64,000 nucleotides of DNA from SZAS-79 sp963844255. Its GTDB lineage: Bacteria; Pseudomonadota; Gammaproteobacteria; Burkholderiales; SG8-39. Shown piece after piece: positions 13,164 to 22,025 of the stretch. The stretch is from contig CAWJNP010000025.1 in NCBI GenBank assembly GCA_963844255.1, positions 1 to 64,000 of the forward strand, given 5' to 3'. The notes beneath the pieces are model-generated. The model made no database searches. It was not told the origin of the DNA and saw nothing but the letters and a program-made list of their open reading frames with translations. The first letter of the stretch is position 1. Each line of letters starts with the position of its first letter. The translations under genes were made by a program, and so were the position numbers.

Positions 13164-14441
13164 ATGAGCTTCGGCTTCTACATCATCATGGCGGCGCAGT
13201 TCTTTTCGTCGCTCGCGGACAACGCGCTGCTGGTGGCTGCTATCGCGCTGCTGATGCAGTCGCATTCGCCCGCCTGGCTCACGCCCTATCTCAAGTTCTT
13301 CTTCGTCATCTCCTACGTCATCCTCGCGCCCTACGTGGGCGCGTTCGCCGACCGGCTGCCCAAGGGCCAGGTGATGCTGGTCAGCAACGGCATCAAGATC
13401 ATCGGCTGCGCCATGATGCTGTTCAACGTGAACCCGCTGGTGGCCTACGCGATGGTGGGCCTGGGCGCCGCCGCCTACTCGCCGGCCAAGTACGGCATCC
13501 TGACCGAGTACCTGCCGCCGACCCGCCTGGTCATGGCCAACGGCTGGATCGAGGGCCTCACGGTCACCTCGATCATCCTCGGGACCGTGCTCGGCGGCGT
13601 GCTGATCAACGTGCGCGTCTCCGGCCTGCTGCTCAACTTCGACCTGCCACTCATCGAAACCGGCGTGGACACGCCCGCGGAGGCGGCGATCGCACTGATC
13701 GTATTCATCTACGTCCTCGCAGCAATATTCAACTGGTTTGTGCCGAACACCGGGGTCGCACTTAAAAAGCTGCCGGACAATCCACTCGACACATTGACCG
13801 ATTTTTTCAAGTGCTTTCGCCGGCTCTGGGCCGATAAACTGGGTCAGATTTCGCTTGCGGTGACCACGCTGTTCTGGGGTGCCGGCGCGACCCTGCAGTT
13901 CATCGTGATCGAATGGGCGCGCCACAACCTCGGGTTCGATCTATCGCGCGCCTCGATCCTGCAGGGCGTAGTGGCGATCGGCATCGCATTGGGGGCGGTC
14001 ATTGCTTCGGCCCACGTCAAGCTGGATCAGGCGGTGCGCGTCATCCCGCTCGGCATCGTGATGGGCCTGCTGGTGCCGGTCATGGTGTTCGTGCATAACA
14101 TCTGGGTCGCGATTCCCGTGCTGATCCTGATCGGCGGACTGGCCGGATTCTTCGTCGTGCCAATGAACGCGCTGCTGCAGCACCGCGGGCACAACCTGAT
14201 GGGTGCCGGACGTTCGATCGCGGTGCAGAACTTCAACGAGAATGCCTCGATCCTGGTGATGATCGCCCTGTATGCCCTGTTGCTCGGCACCGGGGTTTCG
14301 ATCACCTGGGTGATTGTCATGTTCGGTGGATTCGTCGCGGGAACCATGGCGCTGGTACAGCGCTGGTTCGTCCTCAACAAGGTGCGCCACGCGGTCGAGA
14401 TCGACCGCCTGCTCGCAATCGCGCGCTCCGACAAACACTAG
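13164..14441 (+). CDS. lplT: Lysophospholipid transporter LplT (MFS)
   Basis: Inner-membrane major-facilitator flippase that returns lysophospholipids to the cytoplasm for re-acylation. The N-terminus FYIIMAAQFFSSLADNALL is characteristic, with about 12 hydrophobic segments and 425 residues. The ATG at 13164 matches the family N-terminus, although the best AAGGAG lies more than 50 bases upstream. The partner acyltransferase gene is not adjacent. Confidence 0.88.
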   Translation: MSFGFYIIMAAQFFSSLADNALLVAAIALLMQSHSPAWLTPYLKFFFVISYVILAPYVGAFADRLPKGQVMLVSNGIKIIGCAMMLFNVNPLVAYAMVGLGAAAYSPAKYGILTEYLPPTRLVMANGWIEGLTVTSIILGTVLGGVLINVRVSGLLLNFDLPLIETGVDTPAEAAIALIVFIYVLAAIFNWFVPNTGVALKKLPDNPLDTLTDFFKCFRRLWADKLGQISLAVTTLFWGAGATLQFIVIEWARHNLGFDLSRASILQGVVAIGIALGAVIASAHVKLDQAVRVIPLGIVMGLLVPVMVFVHNIWVAIPVLILIGGLAGFFVVPMNALLQHRGHNLMGAGRSIAVQNFNENASILVMIALYALLLGTGVSITWVIVMFGGFVAGTMALVQRWFVLNKVRHAVEIDRLLAIARSDKH

Positions 14442-14456
14442 CCGGGAGCCGGACAC

Positions 14457-15419
14457 GTGGGGACACAACAAGGCGCGGGACAACGTCTGCCGGGCACGCC
14501 CGACCCGATGCACATCTGGACGGGCGAAGGCGGCGTGCGCATCGCCGGCGACGCCTGGGGCGACCCGGCCGGACCGCTCGTGATCCTGCAGCACGGCGGC
14601 GGACAGACCCGTCATGCATGGAAGGGCGCCGGCCAGAAACTCGGCGCAGCCGGCTACTACGCCGTCGCCTTCGATGCGCGCGGCCATGGCGATTCGGACT
14701 GGTCGCCTGACGGCGACTACGGCCAGGACCTCATGGTGAAAGACCTCCAGCATGTGATTGCCGGCCTTGGCCGCGAACGCGTCGTGCTGGTCGGGGCCTC
14801 GATGGGCGGCGGCACCAGCCTGGTCGCGGTCGGCGAAGAGCAGGTCGACGCGATGGCACTTGTCATGGTCGACATCGCGCACCGCATCGAACCGGCCGGC
14901 GTGGACCGGATCCAGGCCTTCATGCACCAGCGGCCCGACGGCTTCGATTCGCTCGAACAGGTCGCTGCCGCCATCGCTGCCTACCAGCCCCAGCGCACGG
15001 CGCCCACGTCTCTGGCGGGCCTTGCAAAGAACGTGCGCCTCGGGGCGAACGGCAAGTACCACTGGCACTGGGACCCGCGCTTCCGTCCGCGGCGGCACGA
15101 CATGGAAAAGCGCCGGGCACGGCTCGAGGCCTGCGTGCGCAGCCTGCGCCTGCCCACCCTGCTCGTACGCGGCGGGCTGTCTGACGTACTCAGCGAAGAA
15201 GGCGCCGCCGAATTCTGCGCGCTCTGCCCGCACGCCGAATACGTCAACGTCACCAGCGCCGGTCACATGGTCGCCGGAGATCGTAACGACATCTTCGGCA
15301 ACGCGGTGATCGGGTTCCTGAAGCGCGTCGTCCCGCCCGGCGGCGAGCCGGTGCAGCCGCCACACAAGTTGCATCCGCACCATGAGGGGCCGCCGGGGGA
15401 TTTGACGGACGTGCCTTGA
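14457..15419 (+). CDS. Alpha/beta hydrolase
   Basis: Alpha/beta-hydrolase fold. Oxyanion region LQHGGGQ near residue 45, FDARGHGDSDW, nucleophile elbow GASMGG and a C-terminal SAGHMVAGD supplying the His. The GTG at 14457 has a GGGAG ribosome site about nine bases upstream and is preferred; an ATG at 14508 is the alternative and removes 17 residues. It lies 15 bases after lplT. The substrate is unknown. Confidence 0.82.
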   Translation: MGTQQGAGQRLPGTPDPMHIWTGEGGVRIAGDAWGDPAGPLVILQHGGGQTRHAWKGAGQKLGAAGYYAVAFDARGHGDSDWSPDGDYGQDLMVKDLQHVIAGLGRERVVLVGASMGGGTSLVAVGEEQVDAMALVMVDIAHRIEPAGVDRIQAFMHQRPDGFDSLEQVAAAIAAYQPQRTAPTSLAGLAKNVRLGANGKYHWHWDPRFRPRRHDMEKRRARLEACVRSLRLPTLLVRGGLSDVLSEEGAAEFCALCPHAEYVNVTSAGHMVAGDRNDIFGNAVIGFLKRVVPPGGEPVQPPHKLHPHHEGPPGDLTDVP

Positions 15420-15489
15420 GGCGTAGTTCAGTCTGCTCGAATTCGAGTAGTGCCCGAGGCGACCTCGCCGCCGGATTGCCTTTCTCAGG

Positions 15490-15548
15490 TCTCCTGAATT
15501 TGTGAGGGTTGCGCAAGATTCACGCGCAACCCTCACAAATTCAGGAGA
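15490..15548. terminator. Long perfect hairpin between converging genes
   Basis: Two perfect 25-base arms (15490-15514 and 15524-15548) flank a 9-base loop. Two further G-U pairs extend the stem. It sits between the 3' ends of the hydrolase (+) and the TPM gene (-), so a bidirectional transcription stop is plausible, but the stem is far longer than a usual terminator and no T-run follows. It may instead be a palindromic repeat or mobile-element remnant. Confidence 0.55.
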
Positions 15549-15579
15549 TTCATTTAAAAGCCTTCGGCACCGCGCCTGC

Positions 15580-16068
15580 TCAGAGAATCACCACCTGATC
15601 CGGCAACTCGTTCGGGTTCGCATCCCCCGGCGGAAAATGTTCCGCGAGCAGGTCACTGATAGCTTCGATGCCAAGGATCGCCCCGGCCTCGAAGCGTCCG
15701 TCCGCAAATGCACGCTGCATCTCCCCGCAGATCGCGTCCCACGCTGCGGCGCCGACCTTCGCGTGAACACCCCGGTCGGCAACAATCTCCACGCGCCTGT
15801 CGGCCAGCAGCAGATAGATCAATATGCCTGCATTGTCCTCGGTGTCCCAGATGCGCAGGCGACTGAACACCTCGATGGCACGGTCCCTTGCACTGTGGCC
15901 GGCGAGCAACACATGGACCGGCAGCCCGCCCTCGACCACGAAGCGCAGCTCACCGCGGTGGCGCAACTCCTGCGTGGCGACCGCGCGTCCGATGGACTCG
16001 AGCGCGGTGCGTGGAAACGCGCGTCGCACGCTGAAGTCGTCAAGGAACAGATGCTTTATCCAGCGCAT
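15580..16068 (-). CDS. TPM-domain protein (second of pair)
   Basis: TPM (TLP18.3/Psb32/MOLO-1) domain protein of 162 residues without a signal peptide. The segment TEDNAGILIYLLLADRRVEIVADRG is the core TPM strand pair. The start MRWIKHLF at 16068 is chosen because it lies 7 bases after the upstream TPM stop; a longer frame upstream only reads through the Gly/Ser-rich tail of that gene. It forms a three-gene set with the larger TPM protein and LemA. Function in bacteria is unclear. Confidence 0.8.
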   Translation of the reverse strand: MRWIKHLFLDDFSVRRAFPRTALESIGRAVATQELRHRGELRFVVEGGLPVHVLLAGHSARDRAIEVFSRLRIWDTEDNAGILIYLLLADRRVEIVADRGVHAKVGAAAWDAICGEMQRAFADGRFEAGAILGIEAISDLLAEHFPPGDANPNELPDQVVIL

Positions 16069-16075
16069 GATCCGC

Positions 16076-16924
16076 TCACCAACTCCCCGAGGAGCCGCCT
16101 CCGCCAAAGCTTCCCCCGCCACCGCTGAAGCCCCCACCGCCGCTGTCTCCGCTGCTGAAACCGCCACCGCCCGAAGAGACTCCCCCAAAACCTGAACTCA
16201 CGCCAGAATTCATCAGCGTCAACAGAAACGCGACGACGGCCGCCACCAGCGCAATACCCAGCCCGAACAGAAACCACGCAACGACACCGCCGACCGCACC
16301 CGTCGCCACCGCGCCGGGAAACCGCCCGAGCATCGCACGCAACACCCCTCCCGCAACGACGACGAAAAAGAACGCGGGAATCAGCCAATCGACAAAATCT
16401 CCGAACCCGGAAGCAGTTTCGGACGCAGCCGATGGTGGCGGCAGCTTCTCCCCGTCGATCAGCCTGATCAGCTGGTCAACGCCCGCGGAAACGCCCCCGT
16501 AAAAGTCCCCCGCCTTGAAGCGCGGCGTGATGGTCTCGCTGATGATCCGTTTGGCGACCGCGTCGGGAATCGCGCCCTCGAGCCCGTAGCCGACTTCGAT
16601 CCGCAGCCGCCGGTCGTTCTTGGCCACCACCAGGATCACACCATCGTCGGTGCCCTTGCGCCCGATCTTCCAGGCCTCCGCAACACGAATCGAATACTGC
16701 TCGATTTCCTCGGGCTGGGTGGAGGGCAGCATCAGGACTGCGATCTGGCTGCCTTTCTTCGCTTCGAACGCCGCGAGTTTCTGCTCCAGGGATGCTGCCT
16801 GATCCTGCGTCAGCGTGCCGGTCAGGTCGGTGACCCGGCTCGCGAGCGCCGGAACCGCAACTTCGGCGTGCGCGCAGAACGCAAGACCTGCGACGACCAG
16901 TGCCGCAAGCCAGCGTCTGAGCAT
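16076..16924 (-). CDS. TPM-domain membrane protein (YgcG family)
   Basis: Signal peptide (MLRRWLAALVVAGLAFCAHA), then a TPM domain with SRVTDLTGTLTQDQAASLE and DDGVILVVAKNDRRLRIEVG, two or three hydrophobic segments after residue 185, and a C-terminal Gly/Ser-rich tail ending SSGSW. This matches the YgcG/YcgL-type secreted or membrane TPM proteins. The start at 16924 has GGGAG upstream. It follows lemA by 16 bases; LemA and TPM proteins are commonly neighbours. Confidence 0.85.
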   Translation of the reverse strand: MLRRWLAALVVAGLAFCAHAEVAVPALASRVTDLTGTLTQDQAASLEQKLAAFEAKKGSQIAVLMLPSTQPEEIEQYSIRVAEAWKIGRKGTDDGVILVVAKNDRRLRIEVGYGLEGAIPDAVAKRIISETITPRFKAGDFYGGVSAGVDQLIRLIDGEKLPPPSAASETASGFGDFVDWLIPAFFFVVVAGGVLRAMLGRFPGAVATGAVGGVVAWFLFGLGIALVAAVVAFLLTLMNSGVSSGFGGVSSGGGGFSSGDSGGGGFSGGGGSFGGGGSSGSW

Positions 16925-16940
16925 CGCGGCTCCCGCGCCC

Positions 16941-17543
16941 TTACTTCTTCGCTTCGGCGGGCTTGCCGAAATCAACCTTGGGCGCCACCGAGATCGCCTT
17001 CTCGTTCTCGACCGTGAAATTCTGCTTGGGCGAGTAGCTGAAGATCATTGCCGTGAGGTTGGTTGGGAACTGGCGCGCCAGCACGTTGTATTCCTGCACC
17101 GCCTTGATGTAGCGACCGCGTGCAACCGTGATCCGGTTCTCGGTGCCCTCGAGCTGCGCCGCGAGTTCGCTGAATTGCTGGGTCGCTTTCAGTTCAGGGT
17201 ACTTCTCCACCACCACCAGCAGCCGCGACAGCGCGCTCGACAAGCCGGCCTGCGCGTTCTGGAAGTTGGAGAATGCCTGCGGGTCATTTAGAACCTCGGG
17301 CGTGACCTTGAGCTGGCCAACCGAGGCGCGCGCATTGACCACGGCCTCGAGCGTGGATTTTTCGAAATCCGTGGCGCCCTTGACGGTGGCGATCAGGTTG
17401 GGAATCAGGTCCGCGCGGCGTTGATAGTTGTTCACCACCTCCGACCAGGCAGCATTGACGGATTCGTCCAGCCGCTGGAAATCGTTGTAACCGCAACCCG
17501 ACAGAGTCAGCGCAGCAAGGGCTGCAAGGATGAATTTGCGCAA
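16941..17543 (-). CDS. lemA: LemA family lipoprotein
   Basis: 200 residues. A lipoprotein signal is visible (ALTLSGCGYN, lipobox Cys near residue 17) followed by the LemA helical domain (AWSEVVNNYQRRADLIPNL). The start is a TTG at 17543 with GGGAG eight bases upstream, giving MRKFILAALAAL. It heads the LemA-TPM-TPM set. The cellular role of LemA is not established. Confidence 0.88.
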   Translation of the reverse strand: MRKFILAALAALTLSGCGYNDFQRLDESVNAAWSEVVNNYQRRADLIPNLIATVKGATDFEKSTLEAVVNARASVGQLKVTPEVLNDPQAFSNFQNAQAGLSSALSRLLVVVEKYPELKATQQFSELAAQLEGTENRITVARGRYIKAVQEYNVLARQFPTNLTAMIFSYSPKQNFTVENEKAISVAPKVDFGKPAEAKK

Positions 17544-17579
17544 GGCGATCTCCCGTTAGAAGTAATAGGACGCTGGCCC

Positions 17580-18413
17580 CTATATTGCGGCCGTTGCGCT
17601 CGCTTGCAAGCCCGCCATGGTCGATTTTGCAAACAAAAGGTCCTGCCAGGCCTTGGCCTTGTCCGGCAGTGTGCGCAGCAGGTAGGCCGGATGGTAGGTG
17701 ACGATCAGCGGCACGCCATGACAGGTGTGCAGCCGGCCACGCAGGCTGGCGATCGAGGCCTCGGTACCCAGCAGCGTCTGGACGGCAAAGCGTCCCATCG
17801 CGAGGATGAGCTTCGGCCGGATCAGCGCAACCTGGCGTGCAAGGTGCGGCGCGCACTGCGCCACCTCGGCAGGCTCCGGATTCCGGTTACCCGGCGGCCG
17901 GCATTTGAGGACATTGGCGATATAGACATTCTGGCCGCGCCTGAGGTCGATGGATGCCAGCATCGCGTCGAGCAGTTGCCCCGCCTGGCCCACAAAGGGC
18001 TCGCCCTGCCGGTCTTCCTCCTGGCCGGGTGCTTCCCCCACCAGCAGCCAGTCTGCGTTTTCGTCACCTACGCCGAACACGGTCTGCGTGCGGCCCTCAT
18101 GCAGGGCGCAGGCCGTGCAGTCCGACACCGCCGCCTTGAGTGCCGGCCAGTCCATTTTGGAAATCCGCGCCTCGCGCGCCACCGACGGCGTGCTCGGAAC
18201 ATCGATTTGTTCAGCATCGCCGCCGGGGGGTACGGGGGGGCCAGGCGGGTTTACTGGCCCCCCTGTTCCGATCGTTCCGGGGGGGCCAGGCGGGTTTGCT
18301 GGCCCCCCTGTTCCAATCGGTACAGGCGGTTTTACTGGCCCCCCCGTTCCTTTCGTTCTCCAGATGGGCGTCAGCCCCATCTCCTTCAGCATCTCGTCGC
18401 GGCGCGCGCTCAT
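17580..18413 (-). CDS. Uracil-DNA glycosylase, family 4, with a repeat-derived linker
   Basis: Fe-S uracil-DNA glycosylase that starts base-excision repair. Motif A GEAPGQEED near residue 128, the Cys ligands (CTACAL, then KCRPPGNRNP and a later Cys) and motif B HPAYLLR are present; length is 277. Residues about 21-65 form a low-complexity linker built from GTGGPxxPPxP units, encoded by palindromic DNA repeats at 18230-18350, between the N-terminal helix (MSARRDEMLKEMGL) and the catalytic domain. Its ATG overlaps the rimI stop by four bases. Confidence 0.9.
   Translation of the reverse strand: MSARRDEMLKEMGLTPIWRTKGTGGPVKPPVPIGTGGPANPPGPPGTIGTGGPVNPPGPPVPPGGDAEQIDVPSTPSVAREARISKMDWPALKAAVSDCTACALHEGRTQTVFGVGDENADWLLVGEAPGQEEDRQGEPFVGQAGQLLDAMLASIDLRRGQNVYIANVLKCRPPGNRNPEPAEVAQCAPHLARQVALIRPKLILAMGRFAVQTLLGTEASIASLRGRLHTCHGVPLIVTYHPAYLLRTLPDKAKAWQDLLFAKSTMAGLQASATAAI
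18230..18350. repeat. GC-rich palindromic repeats inside the uracil-DNA glycosylase gene
   Basis: Two complete hairpins (18235-18263 and 18280-18308) have 10-base arms GGGGGGCCAG/CTGGCCCCCC around a GCGGGTTT-type loop. A third, decayed copy keeps the 3' arm near 18335-18345. Copies are spaced 45 and 36 bases, both multiples of three, so the reading frame is kept. It resembles a REP-like element tolerated as a protein linker. Confidence 0.8.
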
Positions 18414-18871
18414 AGGTCGAGCGTCAGTACCAGGGCGTTTTCGCGGCCACCGTGCGCCGGGTAGTAGCCGGGCCGCTCGGCGATGCGTTTGAAATCGAAG
18501 CCTTCATACAGTGCAATCGCGGCCGCATTGCTCGGCCGTACCTCGAGAAACACGTGGCGCGCCTCGCCCTCGCGTCCAAGGCGCAACACTTCGCGCAGCA
18601 GCACACTGCCGATGCCCTGTCGATGGCGCGCGGCGGACACAGAAAGGTTCAGCAGATGCGCTTCTCCGACCGCGACAAGCAGCACGAAGTACCCCAGCAA
18701 TTCCGCGCCCAGCGTCAGCGTCGCGCAGTGGTAACCGGCCTTCAGCGAATCGGCGAAATTTCCGCGTGTCCATGGATGTGTGTAGACGTCTTCCTCGATC
18801 GCGATCACCGCGTCGAGGTCTTCGACGCCCATGCGCCCGAAGCGTGGCTGGTCCTTGAGGACGGCACTCAT
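18410..18871 (-). CDS. rimI: Ribosomal-protein-alanine N-acetyltransferase RimI
   Basis: GNAT-fold acetyltransferase, 153 residues. The acetyl-CoA loop region LSVSAARHRQGIGSVLL (R-x-x-G-I-G) and FLEVRPSNAAAIALYEGFDF are typical of RimI, as is THPWTRGNFADSL near the N-terminus. It is flanked by tsaB (4-base overlap upstream) and the uracil-DNA glycosylase (4-base overlap downstream), a common tsaB-rimI-udg arrangement. Confidence 0.92.
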   Translation of the reverse strand: MSAVLKDQPRFGRMGVEDLDAVIAIEEDVYTHPWTRGNFADSLKAGYHCATLTLGAELLGYFVLLVAVGEAHLLNLSVSAARHRQGIGSVLLREVLRLGREGEARHVFLEVRPSNAAAIALYEGFDFKRIAERPGYYPAHGGRENALVLTLDL

Positions 18872-19566
18872 GGTTGCCCCGCCCGCGCGGCCTGCTCCGC
18901 CGAGGTCAATGCAATCTTGTCGCGCACGTAGTGCGGCGTGGCCAGCGCCGCATCGGCGCCCTCGCCGGCCGCAAGGCGCGGCGCCGCGAGGCGGGCCACC
19001 GCAACCGCGCTGGGGCGCACCTCGGGCGCAATGCCCACGAGTGCGCCGCGCAAACGGGGTTCAATGCGCGCGGCATAGGCCGCAAATCCGCTGCCGCAGC
19101 CCAGCCAGCCGCCCCCCTCAGGCACCTCGACCGCATCCGGCGGCGCGCAGCGTGCGCGCAGGATGGTCTGCCAACCGGCCTCGCCCGGGCGCTTATCGTA
19201 GGCCGCGCAGTACACCTCGCTCATGCGTGCATCGAGGGCCACGAAGACGCGCGACGCGCCGCTCTCCTCGGCCGTGGCCTCCAGCGTGGAAATGCCGATC
19301 ACCGGCAGCCCGTGCGCAAAGGCGAGCCCCTGGGCGACGCCGCAGGCGATGCGCAGTCCCGTGAACGCGCCTGGCCCGGCCCCATAGGCGATCGCTTCGA
19401 GGTCGCTTGCCTCCAGACCGGTGCGTTTCAGCAGCGTGTCCAGCATCGGCAGGACGAACTCACCCTGACGCGGTCCGGCGCGCCGTTCCAGCGAAACGAT
19501 CTCCCCGTCGCGCCAGAGGGCGACGCAGCACCATTCGGTGGCAGTTTCGATCGCGGCAAAGTTCAT
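18868..19566 (-). CDS. tsaB: tRNA threonylcarbamoyladenosine biosynthesis protein TsaB
   Basis: ASKHA-fold partner of TsaD and TsaE in N6-threonylcarbamoyladenosine synthesis on ANN-decoding tRNAs. N-terminus NFAAIETATEWCCVAL and the family signature AYGAGPGAFTGLRIACGVAQGLA are clear. Length is 232. It is the first gene of the tsaB-rimI-udg run. Confidence 0.93.
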   Translation of the reverse strand: MNFAAIETATEWCCVALWRDGEIVSLERRAGPRQGEFVLPMLDTLLKRTGLEASDLEAIAYGAGPGAFTGLRIACGVAQGLAFAHGLPVIGISTLEATAEESGASRVFVALDARMSEVYCAAYDKRPGEAGWQTILRARCAPPDAVEVPEGGGWLGCGSGFAAYAARIEPRLRGALVGIAPEVRPSAVAVARLAAPRLAAGEGADAALATPHYVRDKIALTSAEQAARAGQP

Positions 19567-19639
19567 CCCATATTGTATCGGCTATCATTCGCCCCCTGCG
19601 CGAGGCGCCGATTCAGGCACCGGATTCAAGGAGAAAACC

Positions 19640-20726
19640 ATGGCAGATCACAAGATTGCAGTCATTGCCGGCGACGGTATCGGCAAGGAAGTCATGCCCG
19701 AGGGCGTGCGCGTGCTGGAGGCGGTCGGCGCGAAATACGGCATCGGCTTCAAGTTCGAGGAGTTTCCCTGGAACTGCGACTGGTACAAGGAGCACGGCAA
19801 GATGTGCCCCGACGAGACGCCGGACATCCTGCAAGAAATTCGAGGCCGTGTACTTCGGTGCCGTGGGCAACCCGGCGATCGTGCCCGACCATATCTCGGC
19901 CTGGGGCCTGCTGATCAATTTCCGCCGCTGGTTCGACCTGTACGTGAACCTGCGCCCGGTGCGGCTGTTCGAGGGCCTGCCGTGTCCCCTGGCCGGCCGC
20001 AAGCCCGGCGACATCGACTACTACGTGGTGCGCGAGAACACCGAGGGCGAATATTCCACCGTGGGCGGGCGCCTGTTCGAGGGCACCGAGCGCGAAATCG
20101 TGCAGCAGACCACGACCCTGTCGCGCAAGGGCGTGGACCGGATCATGAAGTACGCCTTCGATCTCGCACAGACGCGCACGAAGAAGCACGTCACCTCGTG
20201 CACCAAGTCGAACGGCATCACCATCACCATGCCCTACTGGGACGAGCGCTTTGCGCTGATGAAGAAGCAGTACCCGGGAATCCGCGCCGACCAGTACCAC
20301 GTCGACGGACTGTCGATCCAGCTGGTCCTGCACCCGGACAAGTTCGACGTGATCGTGGGCTCCAACCTGTTCGGCGACATCCTCTCCGACATCGGTCCGG
20401 CCACTGCGGGCACGATCGGCATCGCGCCCTCGGGCAACATCAACCCCGAGCGCCTCTACCCTTCCATTTTCGAACCGGTGCACGGATCGGCGCCCGACAT
20501 CGCGGGCAGGAAGATCGCCAACCCGATCGGCCAGATCTGGGCGGGCTCGATGATGCTGGACCACCTCGGCCACCACGACGCGGCCGCCGCCGTGATCCGC
20601 GCGATCGAAAAAGCCATCGTCGACGGCCCGCGCACCCCGGACATGGGCGGCAAGGCGAGCACATCCGAAGTGGGTGCCGCGATTGCGGAAGCCGTGCGTG
20701 CCGATGCGGTGAAGAAGGCCGCTTGA
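19640..20726 (+). CDS. Tartrate/D-malate dehydrogenase (decarboxylating) (one-base frameshift)
   Basis: Isocitrate/isopropylmalate dehydrogenase superfamily, closest by eye to DmlA/TtuC (oxidative decarboxylation of D-malate or tartrate). Motifs: IAVIAGDGIGKEVMPEGVRV, VNLRPVRLFEGLPCPL, YYVVRENTEGEYSTVGGR, SNLFGDILSDIGPA and FEPVHGSAPDIAGR. An extra A near 19833-19834 breaks the frame after DILQ; removing it gives KFEAVYFGAVGNP and 361 residues, the DmlA length. AAGGAG lies a few bases upstream of the start. It is transcribed away from tsaB. Confidence 0.88.
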
Positions 20727-20819
20727 AGAACAACGCGATCCCATCTTTCTCCGGCCACAGGATCGCGACGCTTGTCGCGTCGACCTAGGCAACGCGCGCA
20801 GGGTTTGAGCTTCAAAATC

Positions 20820-20847
20820 CCGGGGCGGACGCCGATGTCCGCCCCGG
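20820..20847. terminator. Hairpin after the malate/tartrate dehydrogenase
   Basis: Perfect 11-base arms CCGGGGCGGAC/GTCCGCCCCGG around a 6-base loop, 94 bases after the dehydrogenase stop. No T-run follows, so intrinsic termination is not certain. Confidence 0.5.
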
Positions 20848-20859
20848 ATTGACGACCCC

Positions 20860-21663
20860 ATGTCCAGACATCACCCACATCTGCGGGAAGCCGGCGCCGG
20901 TTCCGGCGTCGTCTGCCTGCATTCGAACGCCAGCAGTTCAGCCCAATGGCGAGATCTGATGGATCGGCTTGCGCCGACGTACCGCGTCCTCGCTCCGGAC
21001 CTGTACGGCGCAGGGAAAAGTCCGGAGTGGCATTCGGACGGCGTCATCGGCCTGCGCGATGAAGTCGCATTCATGGAACCGGTCCTCGCCAGTGCCGGAT
21101 CGCCGATGGCGCTGGTCGGACATTCCTACGGTGCCGCGGTCGCATTGATTGCCGCACTCGAGAATCCCGGGCGCGTGCGCGCATTGGCCCTCTATGAACC
21201 CACCCTGTTCGCACTGCTCGAAGCCGAGTCCCCACCGCCCAACCAGGCTGATGGAATCCGGGTGACCGCGCTGGCCGCGAACGCCGCACTGGATGCCGGT
21301 GACCTGCACGGTGCCGCCGAACACTTCATCGACTATTGGACCGGCAGCGGAAGCTGGGAGAAAACCCCGCCGCAGCGCAAGACCGTGCTTGCGGCATCCA
21401 TTTCCAAGGTACGGCGCTGGACGCATGCGCTGTTTACCGAACCCACGCCGCTGGCCGCGTTTCGTGCGCTCGACATCCCGGTGCTGTGCATGGTGGGCGG
21501 GCGTTCGACGCCTTCGGCTCACGGGGTCACGCGGCTTCTCGCGGACACGCTGCCACAGGTCGAGGTGGTGGAGTTCGACGAACTCGGGCACATGGGCCCG
21601 GTCACGCACCCGAAGACTGTAAATGCGGTGATCGAACGGTTTCTCGAGCGCACGCGGAAATGA
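20860..21663 (+). CDS. Alpha/beta hydrolase
   Basis: 267-residue alpha/beta hydrolase. CLHSNASSS near residue 20 forms the oxyanion segment, APDLYGAGKS follows, the nucleophile elbow is GHSYGAA near residue 88, and the catalytic His is in ELGHMGPVTHP near the C-terminus. Substrate not deducible. It follows the hairpin at 20820-20847 and ends 71 bases before a small secreted protein gene. Confidence 0.85.
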   Translation: MSRHHPHLREAGAGSGVVCLHSNASSSAQWRDLMDRLAPTYRVLAPDLYGAGKSPEWHSDGVIGLRDEVAFMEPVLASAGSPMALVGHSYGAAVALIAALENPGRVRALALYEPTLFALLEAESPPPNQADGIRVTALAANAALDAGDLHGAAEHFIDYWTGSGSWEKTPPQRKTVLAASISKVRRWTHALFTEPTPLAAFRALDIPVLCMVGGRSTPSAHGVTRLLADTLPQVEVVEFDELGHMGPVTHPKTVNAVIERFLERTRK

Positions 21664-21734
21664 CAACTTTGCCACTGGCGGTGCCGCTGCGCTGCTGCTA
21701 AGGTTCCTTTGTTTTCGATCAACTTCGGAGAACG

Positions 21735-22025
21735 ATGATGAAATCATTGCAATGGGCGATTGCGCTGGGAAGCATGGTTCTGCTCTCGACCGCCTCTGCA
21801 TGGTCTGCAGAGTCCCGGGTGCCGCCACAATCGTCGGGCATCGTGCAGAAATCTGCGCAGACGGTCCCTGCCGAGCCCGGACTTTTCGCGCAAAACAACA
21901 GCAGAAAAGCCTGCGTCGATCCGATCAAGGCCTGCTGGAAAGTCTGCGGGTCGCAGCACAAGCCCGGCTCGGACGAATGGAAGGCGTGCAAGGTCAAGTG
22001 CGGCAATCCGGGCGGCTGCGACTAG
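21735..22025 (+). CDS. Small secreted cysteine-rich protein, unknown
   Basis: 96 residues with a signal peptide (MMKSLQWAIALGSMVLLSTA, cleavage probably after ASAWSA). The mature part ends in a compact Cys array of spacing C-x6-C-x3-C-x15-C-x3-C-x5-C in the last 40 residues. A GGAG motif precedes the double ATG at 21735/21738. I do not recognise the family. Six closely spaced Cys in an exported protein suggest disulfides or metal binding. The 230 bases downstream, to the next gene, show nothing I can support. Confidence 0.65.
   Translation: MMKSLQWAIALGSMVLLSTASAWSAESRVPPQSSGIVQKSAQTVPAEPGLFAQNNSRKACVDPIKACWKVCGSQHKPGSDEWKACKVKCGNPGGCD

Noticed and set aside
13941..15536. 531-residue minus-strand open frame.
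   Set aside because: Antisense to lplT and the hydrolase. No ribosome site or motif, and the sense genes are clear.
18230..18350. CRISPR-like array.
   Set aside because: Units are 36-45 bases, few, imperfect and coding. There are no unique spacers or cas genes.
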